Both the position numbers and the translations under genes were made by a program. From positions 81,959,121 to 82,023,120 of the forward strand of contig OY755244.1 of the NCBI GenBank assembly GCA_963576725.1: 64,000 bases of DNA, written 5' to 3'. This document shows, one piece after another, positions 1 to 11,047 of this stretch. Below the pieces are notes generated by a model. It worked only from the letters and a program-made list of their open reading frames with translations, ran no database searches and had not been told where the DNA came from. Every line of letters begins with the position of its first letter. Positions within the stretch are counted from its first letter, which is position 1. This DNA comes from Azorinus chamasolen. Taxonomy: Eukaryota; Mollusca; Bivalvia; Cardiida; Solecurtidae.

Positions 1-469
1 TCACAATCATGTGATGTCGCGTGATTTATTGGGGCTTCAAATTTCATTTGATTGGTCAAAGAGTACACACCCTTTTCTATATCAGCATATAACCTCCGAC
101 CCCAGCTCTGAGTCTGGGGTTTCCTAATGATGTTTTATGACGTACTTCCTGCTCAATGTTTGCAATTTTTTGCAAATGGCTGCCGAATTAAATAATGAGG
201 CATTCACACGCATCAAATCATTGCGAAAGACATTTAAATAGGCTGTATGGAAATGGAAACATACTCCTGGCAACTCAGTAAGTCCATATGAAATGCACAG
301 TAGTAAAACTTAGAACCCTCATTGTATTTGATCGCCAAAAACACCGATAATTTATATTGCAACATAATGTTTTTTTCTTGTCAACTTTCGGTAAAGTGGT
401 TGTTGTTTATGTTTGCATAAACTTTGACGTGTTTTTTCAAATGAAAATCTATTTAATATGCATTTGAAA
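1..469. other. Unassigned AT-rich DNA
   Basis: No open frame, RNA gene or repeat family that I recognise. The stretch is AT-rich with scattered short inverted repeats and may be intergenic or intronic. Confidence 0.4.
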
Positions 470-616
470 TCGAGACGCGTGAAAAGGCGGGTAAAACGGG
501 TAATGGATAACTGCGGGATAAGGCGGGTATATCGGGGAATTGATACACACGGGATAAGGCGGCTTGAATAGGTAATAGATACACGCGGGCTAACGCGTGT
601 AGAACAGGGAAAGGGT
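470..616. repeat. 36-bp minisatellite, about 3-4 degenerate copies
   Basis: GATA-led units containing CGGGATAAGGCGG recur with starts at about 506, 542 and 578, an exact 36-bp spacing. Because the period is a multiple of three, the minus strand reads as a 12-residue peptide repeat (around ALSRVY..LP). I take this open frame to be a by-product of the repeat and not a gene. The array ends abruptly at the repeat starting at 617. Confidence 0.7.
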
Positions 617-792
617 TAAACAAAATCTTCAATTGTGAATTTATGTTCACGTTTGTCAAAACGGCCCTGCTCATTTATCAAAGTTGGACCCTTTTGCTAC
701 GTGATGCAAGCAAAGATTTTGTGCAATCTTATCATTTAAAATTCAGCAAAAAAATAAAATCAGGCTTCATTTTTTTTGAAATCACCCATTAC
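617..792 (-). repeat. Terminal fragment of the TGGGTGATTT element
   Basis: This 175-bp block is the reverse complement of 38474-38650, including the end sequence AAATCACCCA. At 38474 the same sequence forms the left end of a TA-flanked element, so this is probably a solo or truncated terminus. The other terminus was not found near here. The match stops at TTAAAC, next to the minisatellite. Confidence 0.7.
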
Positions 793-1860
793 TGATGCAA
801 CTGCCTTCTGTTACTATAAATCTAAACAGTTACAGGGTTTCCACTGGGCAAAACTGTTTTTGCAGCCACTTTTTGGGGTCAGAGGGTCCGGGAGGGGTGT
901 CCCCTCCTGGTCTGATTTTTTTTTTAATCTGGACTAAAAAAAGGCACCATTTCCAGTATACCTGGAGCATAAAGTAACATAACATTTATGCATATTAGAA
1001 TTATGATGACTACTTGTGTTTACTGAAATTTATTTTCTACATAGCAATATATCAACTGAAATTTATTTTCTACATAGCAATATATCAATATAATGTTATA
1101 AAAATTTAACTACTCAAACAGCAAGCTTCACATTCAATATCTGCAGATGTAACACCAATCTCAGACTTCTATACTCAGTCATTGAATAGTCATGGCTAAA
1201 TAAATGTTTCATCAAAACTAGTGTTTTTTAATGTTGTAAATTGAGTAAATATTGAAGAAATTAAGTTTTGATATACAGTGCTTCCTGTATTTAACAACTT
1301 TTTTGGAATCAGGAAAAGGGTTGTTGTTGTATGGGGAAGTTTTGTTGGGGGGGGGGGGGGGGGGCAATGTTTCACTACAAAATATAAAGTATAGCTGATA
1401 CTAAGACCAGTCAAACTTATATTTGTGCAATCACCCAAAGGAATGGACCAACGTGGCTGCTGAATGCATTATATCAACATTTACAAGTTATGTATAGGTA
1501 GTTACACATTTATTTTTACAAGCTATGATTCGGCGTGTATTTCTGTGTAAATTCTAGTTCCCATTGGTGTACTCGAAATGGTGTTATCGATCTATTTTCG
1601 GTTTTAACGATATCCCTGTCTTGAAAACACAAAGTTTATAGTTCAGGATCTTTGTACAACTGAATAAACCATCGGAATGTGTCGAGCAACTGAGCTCGTC
1701 TCCCGAACGGCCAACAGTCTTTCTACCATTTTACCCCACCACCCAAAATACCATTAGCTGGAACGTCTCATTAGAGCGTTTTAACTGCTTATGGTTGAAT
1801 TTTATTCGATCGTTTGCATTCGAATTTGATCAAGAATTGAATCAACAGCAGCTAACAGGA
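793..1860. other. Unassigned DNA with an 18-G tract
   Basis: No gene recognised. It holds a homopolymer of 18 G residues at 1347-1364 and a short direct duplication at about 1021-1085 (the phrase ACTGAAATTTATTTTCTAC twice). Confidence 0.5.
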
Positions 1861-1862
1861 AA

Positions 1863-2048
1863 ATGACAGAAACCCTATCTAGAATTCATGACAAATTATG
1901 CCTAAACGTCCACAAAAGTGCAGTTCGGAAGTTGAAAAATGAACGTGTACGATTAAGTGCGACAGGAATAGAAGTGTTCGGAAGAACATGTTCTACTGCC
2001 TTCACCATTTACTTCCGAGAAAACAAGAGGAGAGGAGACGCGAAATAA
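1863..2048 (+). CDS. Small hypothetical ORF (61 aa), basic
   Basis: An ATG in a reasonable context (aaaATGa) opens a 61-codon frame rich in Arg and Lys, with a run reading KSAVRKLKNERVRL then SATGIEVFGR. The middle looks helix-forming and somewhat histone-fold-like, but I cannot assign a family. AATAAA overlaps the stop region, so a polyadenylation signal may sit at the end. Upstream DNA (1680-1860) is slightly more GC-rich than its surroundings. It could be a real small gene, a last exon, or chance. No signal peptide or membrane segment is seen. Confidence 0.3.
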   Translation: MTETLSRIHDKLCLNVHKSAVRKLKNERVRLSATGIEVFGRTCSTAFTIYFRENKRRGDAK

Positions 2049-3710
2049 AAATTATAACGTATTAATGTTCCAATTTGACAGAGTTATACTGACCACGAAG
2101 AACTTTCTATCTTCAGTTTATGATCGTGTTCGATTGCAATTTTGCTTCTGCCACGTGATTTTGTTCTGCACGTGACAAATCGAACGCGCCTATGGTTATC
2201 GTTTTCTATAGGCTCTTAATCCGTGTGTGTATTGGTAAACAACCAGTCAGTTTAACACAAGGGTGCCTGAGGCGATGAGATTAATGATCTTTCACAGCTA
2301 ATTCCCAGATAAAGGGTTAATTAAGGTAAAATTTGAAATTTAGGACTGCAGAAAAAAAGTATGCTTGGTCAAAAAAATTTTCGCCACTCTCGGATATTTT
2401 TTCGCCATTTGCGAAAGTGGCGAACGGCAGCGGAAACCCTGCAGTTATTTACCCTGGCTGTGCGGGACAAGGGTCACTAATGTCATTTGCAAACAGTGTA
2501 CTGTAGACTCAGATGAGAGGGCTCCTAGAGAAGCCCTCTCACCAGGGTCTGCACTCTGCACGGTGTGTCATGTAATGTTACATTTTTCCTTAGAATAAAT
2601 CACTACATATTCACCATAAGCTTGACCTGTTTGAATTTTGGACTAGTCCATTTGAAAACTCGGCGTTGTAAAAGTTAATACAAGAGTACAGTAAAACTAC
2701 TGGAACTCTAGCTTTCTGATTTTCCCATTGCCATAGAATAGCTGAATTATTTCTCCTACGCCAAGTTTAAAGTGTATAACTGTGCAGCATAGCAAGGCCA
2801 AAGGGGCGCTGAGATGTCATTTTTTCACTGAATGACACAGACATCGCCAAGAACACCACAAGGCACACATAGATATTTGGATATAAAGATCTTTGTTCGT
2901 GACAGCACTAAGACAGTTGGTCGGTTTATTCCCAGGTAGACCGCCTTGTGTTCCAATGACAAAGAGCATTAATTTCATAACATAGTGAACATAAATAATG
3001 GCTTGATTTTTTATGTTTTGTGTTCTGGAATACAAGGATAAATATTGTTGGTTCAACAGTATAAGGTAAGACTTTATCAGTGCTCTGGCAAGGATTGAAA
3101 TCTTTGGGACAAATGTCCCCATGATGATAAAAACATGGAGACATTTACTAAGTTCAAGAGACACACTTAAATTTTAGTAACTTCTTAAAACATTAACATA
3201 CCTAAAGTACTGTACATTTGGTCAGCTGCCATTTGAGTGAAGTCTGAAGTCTTTTCTAACTTGTGAACGTTATTGGAACTTTAAAACTGCTGATCATAAC
3301 TGGAACTTGAACTCAGTGCTGATTATTTCCAAAGAATAAACTCTGTACAGTTGACTGATTAGTCTATTTATTGAAATATCTTCCTTTGCTTTGAAGCCCT
3401 CCATTGATTTAGGGCCTCCACAAAGTCGAAGGATTTAGTGTCACCTCCCTCAAGTTTTATTGTCATCAAACTGTCTACTCTTTCCCCAGAGAGTCTATTT
3501 CTCAAAGAGGTCTCCATGTTAAATAGGAAAAACACTGTATCTATTGAATATCATATATTGAAGACTCCAGCTACCTGCGGAGTAGAAACACAATAACATA
3601 AGTTAATATAGCACAACACTAAAGTATAACCCATTCCCGTGTCTCTCTAAAACATGAAAATGAAACAAGAACTAATTAAAGAGCTGTAGAAAATGTTGGT
3701 GTGGAGTTTA
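2049..3710. other. Unassigned DNA with a small hairpin repeat
   Basis: TTCGCCACT at about 2389 and AGTGGCGAA at about 2416 form a small inverted repeat. A second one around 2510-2570 (AGAGGGCT and AGCCCTCT arms) resembles the palindromic K repeats seen elsewhere in the window. Nothing that I can support as coding. Confidence 0.4.
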
Positions 3711-4733
3711 GATTCTAACCAAAGGGGTCTGGACCGCTTCATGGGGGTCTATATGTACTATATAATAACAAGGGTTCCAACTAGCAGAACAAACATCCGT
3801 GTACCACAAGTACAAATATGAATGTAATTCTTGCAATTTCAATGATAATTTTGTAATTCTTTCGGCTATTGAAAGCCAATATATATTTACTATCAAATAA
3901 ATATAATCTTCTCACGGTAACTTACGCGCAATTATCAATCCAACAACGATTTTCTAAAAATTTCACGTGTTTTCTGGACCATTGACAAACGTTCGTTCAC
4001 CCCGGTTTCACTATATCACAGCCATAACCTGGCGATTTTCAGTTTAAAAGATGGCGTGGTTCAATAAAACAACCCAATTATATCACCAATCTCCATTTGT
4101 TTTGTCCTCTTAATAAATAAGTAACTAACAACAGCGGCCTTTCCGTCTGTCGTTATGTTTATATTTCGGATGCTGCCATTTTGCAACAAATTTGAATGGA
4201 GCCATTTCATTGGATGAGCGAAGGAAAAGTTGGAAAATCCGTGACGTCACGTACAATGGCCCCTTCCTCGACGAGGCAAACTAGTATTTAGAAGCAAACT
4301 GACAAAACTCGCTAGTTTTACATCATTCTTTTGATGCTGGGACTAAATAATTGGAGGTGGGTGTTAGAATTGATTTGTTTTATTGACTCACGCCATTTTT
4401 TGAACTGCAAATTGCCAGGTTATTGCTGTGATATAGTGAAACCGGAGTGAACGAACGTTTGTCAATGACCCTAAACACACGTGAAATTTTGAGAAAATCA
4501 TTGTTGGATTGATACTTGTTCATAAGTTACCGTTATACGATATATTTATTTGATAGGAAAATATATTGGCTTTCAATAGCCGAAAGAATTACGAAATTAT
4601 CATTTAAATTGTAAGAGTTTCAGTCATATTTGTACTCGTGGTACACGGATATCCGTTCTGCTAGTTGGAACCCTTGTTATTATATAGTACATATAGACCC
4701 CCATGAAGCGATCCAGACCCCTGTGATTCTAAC
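3711..4733. mobile_element. Long-TIR (Mutator-like or foldback) element with 9-bp target duplication
   Basis: Arms of roughly 350 bp at 3720-4078 and 4375-4724 are inverted copies of each other: GGGGTCTGGA at the left end, TCCAGACCCC at the right end, and ATGGCGTGG versus CACGCCAT at the inner ends. GATTCTAAC flanks both sides (3711-3719 and 4725-4733), a 9-bp target-site duplication. Long inverted repeats with a 9-bp duplication are the usual signature of Mutator-like elements. The 300-bp spacer has no transposase frame, so the copy is non-autonomous. Confidence 0.75.
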
Positions 4734-5231
4734 AAGCAGTAATGGTAAAAGTTAAATGAATTAGTAAAGTGAATGAAAATACAAAGGCTGAAATGGAGAA
4801 AGAGAAACATATTTGCTCTTCAACTAGAAAAACAAAAGAAATAAATTTTTTTTAATAAGAGTACATAATTATATGTTAAGTGTTTATCCTGTATTATTAC
4901 AACATACTGCATGTTTGGTTGTGAACCCTTTTACAGTTGGCAATCACGCTGGCCTCTTTGCATGTACGCCGACAAGAAAGGTTTAGTACTCTATGAAGGC
5001 GACCTCTTAAATCCAGAAATGGAAGGAGAACGTCGGATATCTGTACTATTTCATTTTTGTCGTACCCTTTATTACTTTTCTACAGTTACTCTGTTTGCAG
5101 CTCAATCATTGAGTACACTAGCGATAGGTGGATACAGTATGTTCAATTAAATGTTTTTTTTGTTATACATGCACTTTACCACTGTATTTGCTGTCGCGGT
5201 TGTTGTAGATTAGTCGGAGAGGGGATACGTT
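4734..5231. other. Unassigned DNA beside the copia element
   Basis: Lies beyond the 3' end of the minus-strand copia pol gene. It may include remains of the long terminal repeat, but no matching second LTR was found. An open frame at 4911-5150 shows no recognisable domain. Confidence 0.35.
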
Positions 5232-5500
5232 TATTTACACTGTTTGTCTTTTAGGATGGGGATGGAATAAGGGTGAGGTTGGGCGCCCAAAAACCGGTTT
5301 AAACCCCGGTGACTTTTGTCACTGACCGTTCCAAGGCGGTACTTCCATCTTCCTCCTATTGTATGTTTGTTTTGTCTTTGTGCGTCTCTTGTTGTTTTTT
5401 CTACCCATGTACATTTGCTGTTTCCTTGTGTTGCTGTTCGGGCGAGTGTTTGTTCTGTATGTGGTATTTCCTGCATGACTCATTTTTGTACTTTTACTAC
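5232..5500 (+). repeat. SINE-like interspersed repeat, longer copy
   Basis: Shares about 200 bp with 10855-11047, starting at GTGACTTTTGTCACTGACC and ending at GACTCATTTTTGTACTTTT. This copy carries an extra 5' part containing GGTTGGGCGCCC and CCGGTTTAAACCCC, while the other copy begins further in, the pattern of 5' truncation expected of retroposed short elements. No clear RNA polymerase III A and B boxes were identified, so the SINE label is tentative. Ends are approximate. Confidence 0.55.
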
Positions 5501-5682
5501 CTTAATGTTAGTAGCACTACACTTTTTTCAACCTGAAGTCCCATTCAAATGAGTTCACATACCAAATGTATCACTAGGATCACCTGCTAAATGTAACACT
5601 GATATTACTCAAACTGAGTCTTATGTAAATTAATTTGAGTCTTAACTTCCACACCCAAATTGAGTCTTAACTTCCACACAAA
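5501..5682 (-). other. Copia 3' non-coding region, possible LTR start
   Basis: Directly downstream (minus strand) of the copia pol stop codon. The phrase GAGTCTTAACTTCCACAC occurs twice in tandem at about 5636-5680. TGTGGAAGTTAAGACTC, just after the stop, could be the beginning of a long terminal repeat, since it starts with TG. No matching 5' LTR was recognised near 14.6 kb, so this is not proved. Confidence 0.35.
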
Positions 5683-6045
5683 CTAAAACATGCTGTCTCC
5701 TGTTTTCAAAATGTCTATTAAGCGGTGAAAGTCTGCTCCTGCTTTTGTAAGACAGTCAGATATCTGATTAGTATTTGGAACCCATGTCACTGAAATGTCA
5801 CCGGTACCAACACTCTCTTTAATACTAGCTAGGTAGGCGCTTTTCAGAAATGAGTTTGGTAGAGTGAATATTCTGACACAGATTTATCAGAATAGCACTT
5901 GATCATGACATCTTTGACAAGAAACATTTCATACAAAATGCTTCTAACAAAGTAACATGCATCCAGACCTTCGACAAGTGACAAAGCTTCAGCTGCTGGT
6001 GTACTTTTAACTACCCTTTTAATTTTCTTAGCACTCAAGATATGG
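5683..6045 (-). pseudogene. Copia RNase H, C-terminal part
   Basis: Minus-strand frame containing KRVVKSTPAAEALSLVEG, the RNase H block that follows the SW.SK motif in copia polyproteins. After a frame change it continues through SVTWVPNTNQISDCLTKAGA, the standard end of copia pol, to a stop at 5683-5685. In the intact family this joins directly to the fragment that ends at about 7223. Here a 1.2-kb insertion separates them. The frame is broken, so no functional enzyme is expected. Confidence 0.85.
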
Positions 6046-7222
6046 GGCACAGTGTTCCCGTTTACGTCGTAATCATATCTAAATACGCACCGAAAATCGT
6101 TGGAACGCAAAATAGTCAAGTACGTTGCATCCATGAGACGCAAGATCAATGATCTAAAATTTACCGATTTAAATGAATCCAGGTAAATTAACAACTGAAA
6201 CTCAGTCTTACATCAATCCGGACCAATAAACAAAGTGAATCTCACTCCGTTTTCTTGACATTTTATCCGAAATTGCAACCCATCTATTAATATGGAGTCC
6301 TGGGTTATTCCAGGTACGTAGGAGGGCACCAGTCCTGCATTGACTGGTTACGATTTCCACCCTAATGTCAGCATCTAAAATTATGTAATTCTACGAGAAC
6401 TGTTCTGTCGCGTAGTAATGACATTTGGGTGCTGAAAAAAGATGGTGTCTGCTAGTAAAAAGTTGAACACGCCAGGAACTTTAAAGCGTTATGGGTGCAA
6501 GACCGAGAGTTTAAAGACTTGTAAGTAAATGGTGTTAGCCCTGAAACCAATAGCATTACCATGTGATGCTTTGTATGCACTGAAAATGAAGTGAAAACCG
6601 CTTTTACGTACCAATGGATACAGTGATGCCCAGCTCAGTTCACTCATATGATGCTCATCGTCGTGCACTTCAAATCAAAGCATCAAGAAATACCTTATTA
6701 TACAGTGCTTGTAACACTTATCTTTTTTATGTTAAATGATACATCAGTTTAAAGTCTTAAATAAAAGTAAAGTACCTAGTTATAGTCTACTTTCAGTCCG
6801 AATGACCGCTCAGCCGACTGTACATTTACTCCCCTGGTCATTGAGTCATTGGCCTACAATATTGAGCACTGCTAACATGGCGCAATCATGCAGCCGCAGT
6901 ACCGGCGAGTGACCCTCACAGGTACCCATTTTAACCCCTGGGTGGAGAGTATGTGCGGGTGGGAGACACGGAAAAGCGTCTCTGAAATTTGCGGGTGGGA
7001 CCGGGATTTGAACCCCGGACCTCCGGACTGATAGTCAAGCGCGTTACCACTAGACCACCGCCACCTACAATAGTTTTAAATAGTTTTACCCCTTTACATT
7101 TAATGGTGCAAAAAATCTCCATTACAAATGCAGGAGTGAAATTATCTGGGACTCAGTTGTATTTGCTTGGGACGCAACTTTTGCTGATGCCCAGGGTCCC
7201 AAGGACTCGGTAAAATTCAATC
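6046..7222. mobile_element. 1.2-kb insertion inside copia RNase H, containing a SINE
   Basis: Bounded by the two halves of the RNase H domain, so it entered after the retrotransposon. It contains a tRNA-derived SINE (about 6770-7070) and about 700 bp of sequence that I cannot name. The short phrase GTGATGCCCAG near 6623 is echoed by GCTGATGCCCAGGG near 7183, but no convincing terminal repeats were found. It may be more than one insertion. Confidence 0.55.
6770..7070 (-). repeat. tRNA-derived SINE (minus strand)
   Basis: On the minus strand, a tRNA-like head carries an A box (TGGTCTAGTGGTAAC, 7043-7057) and a B box (GGTTCAAATCC, 7004-7014) at the right spacing for an internal RNA polymerase III promoter, with GGTCCGGGG before the B box forming a T-arm. 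The anticodon arm does not fold properly, so it is not a working tRNA. A non-tRNA body of roughly 200 bp follows. The far end is uncertain. Confidence 0.7.
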
Positions 7223-8250
7223 CTAACAAGAACACTGGGGCATATCCTCCCATTCTTACCCTTTAAGAAAATCAAATAACCTCCAGTACTTGAAAACCTA
7301 TCTGACAAATTTGCATAGGAAGCATCAGTATAGATCAACAATTCCACGCCTTCTGAACTTTCTAAGCATGGAAATACCGTCCTATACTGATTATACTTGG
7401 CTTTTCTGACAGCTTTGTTAACCTTGGACCTAAGCTTTGATGGGCTCAAATCACAGAGGGTAGCCAGATCAAGAATGTCAAAGCTCAAATCAGGCCTACT
7501 CTGTGTAGCTAACCAGTGCAACCGTCCAACAATCTCAGGATATATGAAATTCCTTAGCTCTTGAGAGTCCACATTGTTTTCCACTTGTTTCAGTTCTTCT
7601 GTGTAGTCGTGCTGTTGAAGGTAAATTTGTCCATCTTCCTGTTCGATACCTAGACCCACATAACGAAAACTGCTGTCCATCTCCTTTCCACAATGAAACT
7701 TCATCCGAAGAGGAGAAATAACGTTCTCTTTGAATTTGTCAGAACCAGCCCAAAGAAAGTCATCTACATGCATTAGGAAGAGACCTTCAAATTTGTCGGG
7801 TTTGATGCCAGTAAAACAAGGCTGGGTCAAGTTTTGATTGTTCACATTTGAGCCGAACAAGTTCTTTTTTCACACTAAGGAACCAGTTCCTAGAAGCATC
7901 AGCAGGCCCATACACGCATTTGTTCAATTTCCATACAGTAGACTCACCTGATTCATACTCTTTAGGTGGCTGTACATATATAATTCTATCAATATCCTGT
8001 CCTTGTAAAAATGCAGCCTTGATATCAATAGAATGAATGTCATATTTGTGAGTTGCAGCTGCTGCAAGAAATAAACGAAGGCTTTCCTTATGCACAGTCG
8101 GTGAATCAGACTTCACATCAGTTTCTTCCTCAAAACCACGGACAACCAATCGTGCCTTTATGTAACGACCACCATCTGACTCCTTTTCAGTAACAACCCA
8201 TCTGGTTGACATAAGCTTCTGACCTGAATAAGACACTTCATTATATACAC
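7153..8250 (-). pseudogene. Copia reverse transcriptase and RNase H start
   Basis: Minus-strand remains of the Ty1/copia reverse transcriptase, which copies element RNA into DNA in virus-like particles. In order: TRWVVTEKE and KARLVVRGFEEE, then SIDIKAAFLQG (first catalytic Asp), KCVYGPADASR, and MHVDDFLWAG (the paired catalytic Asp). The start of RNase H follows (IYTDASYAN and a GGYLIFL block). A one-base frame change near 7813 separates the palm from the VDD motif. The 3' side ends at the insertion at 7223 (the last 70 bases of the open frame belong to that insertion) and the 5' side at the MITE at 8256. Domain order and motifs are typical of copia and unlike gypsy. Confidence 0.88.
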
Positions 8251-8413
8251 CAAACCAGGCCTGGAAAATTCCACTCGTCCGCTCGCCATGACGAGTAACT
8301 TTCTTGCAGGACGAGTAGAATTTCAGAAATTTTAACACCGAATTTAAGTAAAATAAGACAAAAGCAGCTGGCAGGACGAGTAAAAGTTTTAGGATTTTTC
8401 CAGCCCTGCAAAC
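8251..8413. mobile_element. 153-bp hAT-like MITE with 5-bp target duplication
   Basis: Element 8256-8408, flanked by CAAAC on both sides (8251-8255 and 8409-8413). Ends are CAGGCCTGGAAAA and, inverted, CAGGGCTGGAAAA. It interrupts the copia coding sequence exactly between the linker (ELENWKQF) and the start of the reverse transcriptase (VYNEV). Removing it with one CAAAC joins the two blocks in frame, which fixes the boundaries. Confidence 0.8.
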
Positions 8414-8834
8414 TGTTTCCAGTTTTCTAGTTCTGTCTGTTTAGCACTTTTCACTTTATCTTCATGATGCCTAGAAACTGGAACAAACACGAGGTTCACC
8501 TCATTGACTGGTTCTGTTAAATGCCACTCCTGAACATCTTTCTTAAAATCTATGCCAGAAGGTAAGTCTTTGTCTGTCTCCTGTATGTTTAAGTATGCAC
8601 AGTTTTCCCAAGAAGCCTTACCACCTTTACTCAGAACTTTTGCTTTTACCCATGCATCACTGTTTTTGACACGGAATTCAATGTTATCACCAACACTAGG
8701 TATTTCAGGAATTGTTGGCCTTGCTTTTCCTTCATCATTTTCATGAAGTTCTATATCAGGAGGATCGATGACAGGGTTCATATCAACATTATCTTCAACT
8801 GCTACTTCTGGCTCTGCTTCATGTTGATTAATTA
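8414..8834 (-). pseudogene. Copia pol linker between integrase and reverse transcriptase
   Basis: Minus-strand frame rich in Glu and Asp (AEPEVAVEDN), then a small domain with VGDNIEFRVKNSDAWVKAKV, ending ELENWKQF. This acidic spacer and chromo-like block lies between integrase and reverse transcriptase in the same polyprotein. It is cut upstream by the D-family insertion at 8835 and downstream by the MITE at 8256. Confidence 0.75.
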
Positions 8835-10405
8835 TGTCTCCCCCCATATTTATATGGGGGAGACATATTGTTTTCGTGAGAGTTGTCTGTCTGTCCGTCT
8901 GTCCGTCCGTCTGTCCGCACTCACCAAAGGGTAGTTGTGTGACTTTTTCCAACTAGTCGCACAAGTAAAATCATTAACCTGGCCATCTCTTGTGACATTA
9001 ACCTGGCCATTTCTTGTGACATTAACCTGGCCAGTTGTGGGACATAGGGTTAGGGTAAGGGTTAGCTTCCAGATCATTCTATTCCAAAGTTAGAGCCAAA
9101 AATAGTTTTACTTGTGGGACTAGTCACACAAGAAAAGATCAAAGGAAAAAGTCACACAACTACCCATTTGTTAGTACGTCCGTCTGTCCGTCTGTCTGTC
9201 ACACTTTTTGTCCGGACGATAACTTCAATATGCCTGATGCCAGTTGATTGAAACTTCATATATGGAAAGAGCATAATGAGAGGAAGTGTCATGCACAAGG
9301 TCCATAACTCTGGCTTCACTAATATTGGAGTTATTGCCCTTTGTAAAAAAAATCACACTTTTTTGTCCGGACGATAACTCCTATATGGCTCATGCCATTG
9401 GATTGAAACTTCATATATGGAAAGATCATGACGAGAGGAAGTGTCATGCACAAGGTCCATAACTCTGGTTTAACTAATATTGGAGTTATTGCCCTTTGTA
9501 AAAAATATCATAATTTTTTGTCCGGACAATAACTTCAATATGCCTGATGCCAGTTGATTGAAACTTCATATATGGAAAGAGCATAATGAGAGGAAGTGTC
9601 ATGCAGAAGGTACATAACTCTGGCTTCACTAATATAGGAGTTATTGCCCTTTGTAAAAAAATCACACTTTTTTGTCCGGACGATAACTTCTATATGGCTC
9701 ATGCCATTGGATTGAAACTTCATATATGGAAAGATCATAACGAGAGGAAGTGTCATGCACAAGGTCCATAACTCTGGCTTCACTAATATTGGAGTTATTG
9801 CCCTTTGTAAAAAAATCACAATTTTTTGTTCGGATGATTACTCCTATGTGACACATGCCATTGGAGTGAAACTTCATACACGGAACGATCATGATAAGAG
9901 AAAGTGTCATGCATAAGATCCTTAACTTGAGCTTCAATAAATTTAGAGTTATTGCCCCTTGTACATTTGTTTAATTCTTTCTTGTCCGGACGATAACTCC
10001 TACATGGCTCTTGCCATCGTATTGAAACTTCATACATGGAAAGAGCATGATGAGAGAAAGTGTCATGAACAAGGGCCATAATTCTGGCTTCAATACTTTT
10101 GGAGTTATTGCCCTTTGTTACATTTTTTGGCCGATCAATAACTCCTGTTCGACTGATGCTATTGGAATGGCATTTTATTTTTGGAAAGAGCATGATGAAA
10201 GTAAGTGTCATGCACAAGGGCCATAAATCTGGTATCAGTATTTTTGGAGTTATTAGCTGTTATCATTTTCTTCTTGAAAAAAGTTGTGTGGAAAACGCAT
10301 AATGAGGGGAAGTATCATTCATCAAGACCATAACATTTTTAGTGATTTCCCTTAACATATTGTTTTTATTAGAGGGGAGACATTCGTTTTTTTGACAAAA
10401 ACCTC
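8835..10405 (+). mobile_element. D-family HINE-like element (copy D1) inside copia pol
   Basis: Begins AATTATGTCTCCCC with a 5' hairpin (CTCCCCCCATA, ATATGGGGGAGA), followed by TCTGTCCG-type microsatellite, then tandem units of about 130-180 bp with the phrases TTGTCCGGACGATAACT, GAAACTTCATATATGGAAAG and GGAGTTATTGCCCTTTG. Near the 3' end GGGGAGACAT is the inverted copy of the start ATGTCTCCCC, then a TTTTT-GAC-AAAAA hairpin and CCTCTAGT. Removing it with no duplication joins the copia frame between T and T. No transposase or helicase is encoded. Confidence 0.85.
8919..9175. mobile_element. 257-bp TIR element inside D1 microsatellite
   Basis: Terminal inverted repeats of 32 bp with three mismatches; the shared inner part reads GGGTAGTTGTGTGACTTTTT. 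It interrupts the GTCCGTCT microsatellite of D1. Inside are three 24-27 bp copies of ATTAACCTGGCCA followed by a telomere-like run (GGGTTAGGGTAAGGGTTAG). Target duplication cannot be judged because the target is a microsatellite. Confidence 0.7.
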
Positions 10406-10854
10406 TAGTTTCTTCCTCATTCTGTACATTGTTTTGTAACTCTTCGTCACTTTCATTACACATATTTTGAAGTTTTGGCTCAGTTGTCTTATTGCCATTA
10501 GAGTCAGCTTTACACTCATCAGTGAACTCAAGACTACATCTGATTAGTCTGCAGGGATGAACTCTGACATATAAGCTCCCATGTCTAACAAACACAACTT
10601 TGCCATCTTGACCTATAACAGTACCAGGACCTTTCCATTTTTGGTCATCATCCCGTTTATAATACACTCGATCACCTTGCTGGAAACACTCTCCTGAGGC
10701 TCGTATCTTCTGACGTAATGCTCTTCTAATTCTTTCTGACAATTCAGCCTGTATGAAAGCTTGCCGACTAGAGTGCAAGGCATTTAAATGTTTTGCGAAT
10801 CCTTGACTGACAGTATTTTCTAATGCAGGGGGCTTGTTATTGACCACATTGGGT
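10406..10854 (-). pseudogene. Copia integrase C-terminal domain
   Basis: Minus-strand frame: NVVNNKPPALENTVSQGFAK, ALHSSRQAFIQAE, then RVYYKRDDDQKWKGPGTVIG and a VRHGSLYVRVHPCRLI block. This is the integrase C-terminal region, with an SH3-like GPG.V motif that helps bind element ends. It is split from the catalytic core by a SINE-like insertion (10855-11047) and from the downstream linker by D1. An open frame of this length suggests that the retrotransposon is not very old. Confidence 0.83.
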
Positions 10855-11047
10855 AAAAGTACAAAAATGAGTCATGCAGGAAACACCACATACAGAACAA
10901 ACAGTCGCCGGAACAGCAACACAAGGAAACGGCAAATGTACATAACTATAAAAACAACAAGAGACGCACAAAGACAAAACAAACACACAATAGGGGGAAG
11001 ATGGAAGCACCGCCTTGGAACGGTCAGTGACAAAAGTCACTGGGATT
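10855..11047 (-). repeat. SINE-like repeat, 5'-truncated copy inside copia integrase
   Basis: Reverse complement of the repeat at 5232-5500, sharing GTGACTTTTGTCACTGACC, CCAAGGCGG and GACTCATTTTTGTACTTTT. It sits between the integrase blocks ending GANP and starting LPNVVNN, which are adjacent in related elements. It inserted in the same orientation as the copia gene. Ends are accurate to a few bases. Confidence 0.7.

Noticed and set aside
453..674. A protein with 12-residue repeats on the minus strand
   Set aside because: It is the translation of a 36-bp minisatellite and runs into a known repeat end.
6990..7070. A functional tRNA gene on the minus strand
   Set aside because: A and B boxes are good but the anticodon arm does not pair and a SINE body follows; it is better explained as the head of a SINE.
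9535..10217. Overlapping minus-strand proteins with repeated MxxLxHDTSSHxALSxYEVS peptides
   Set aside because: These are readings of the D-family tandem core; the same peptides recur at 49717-50091 in D2 and the frames shift between units.
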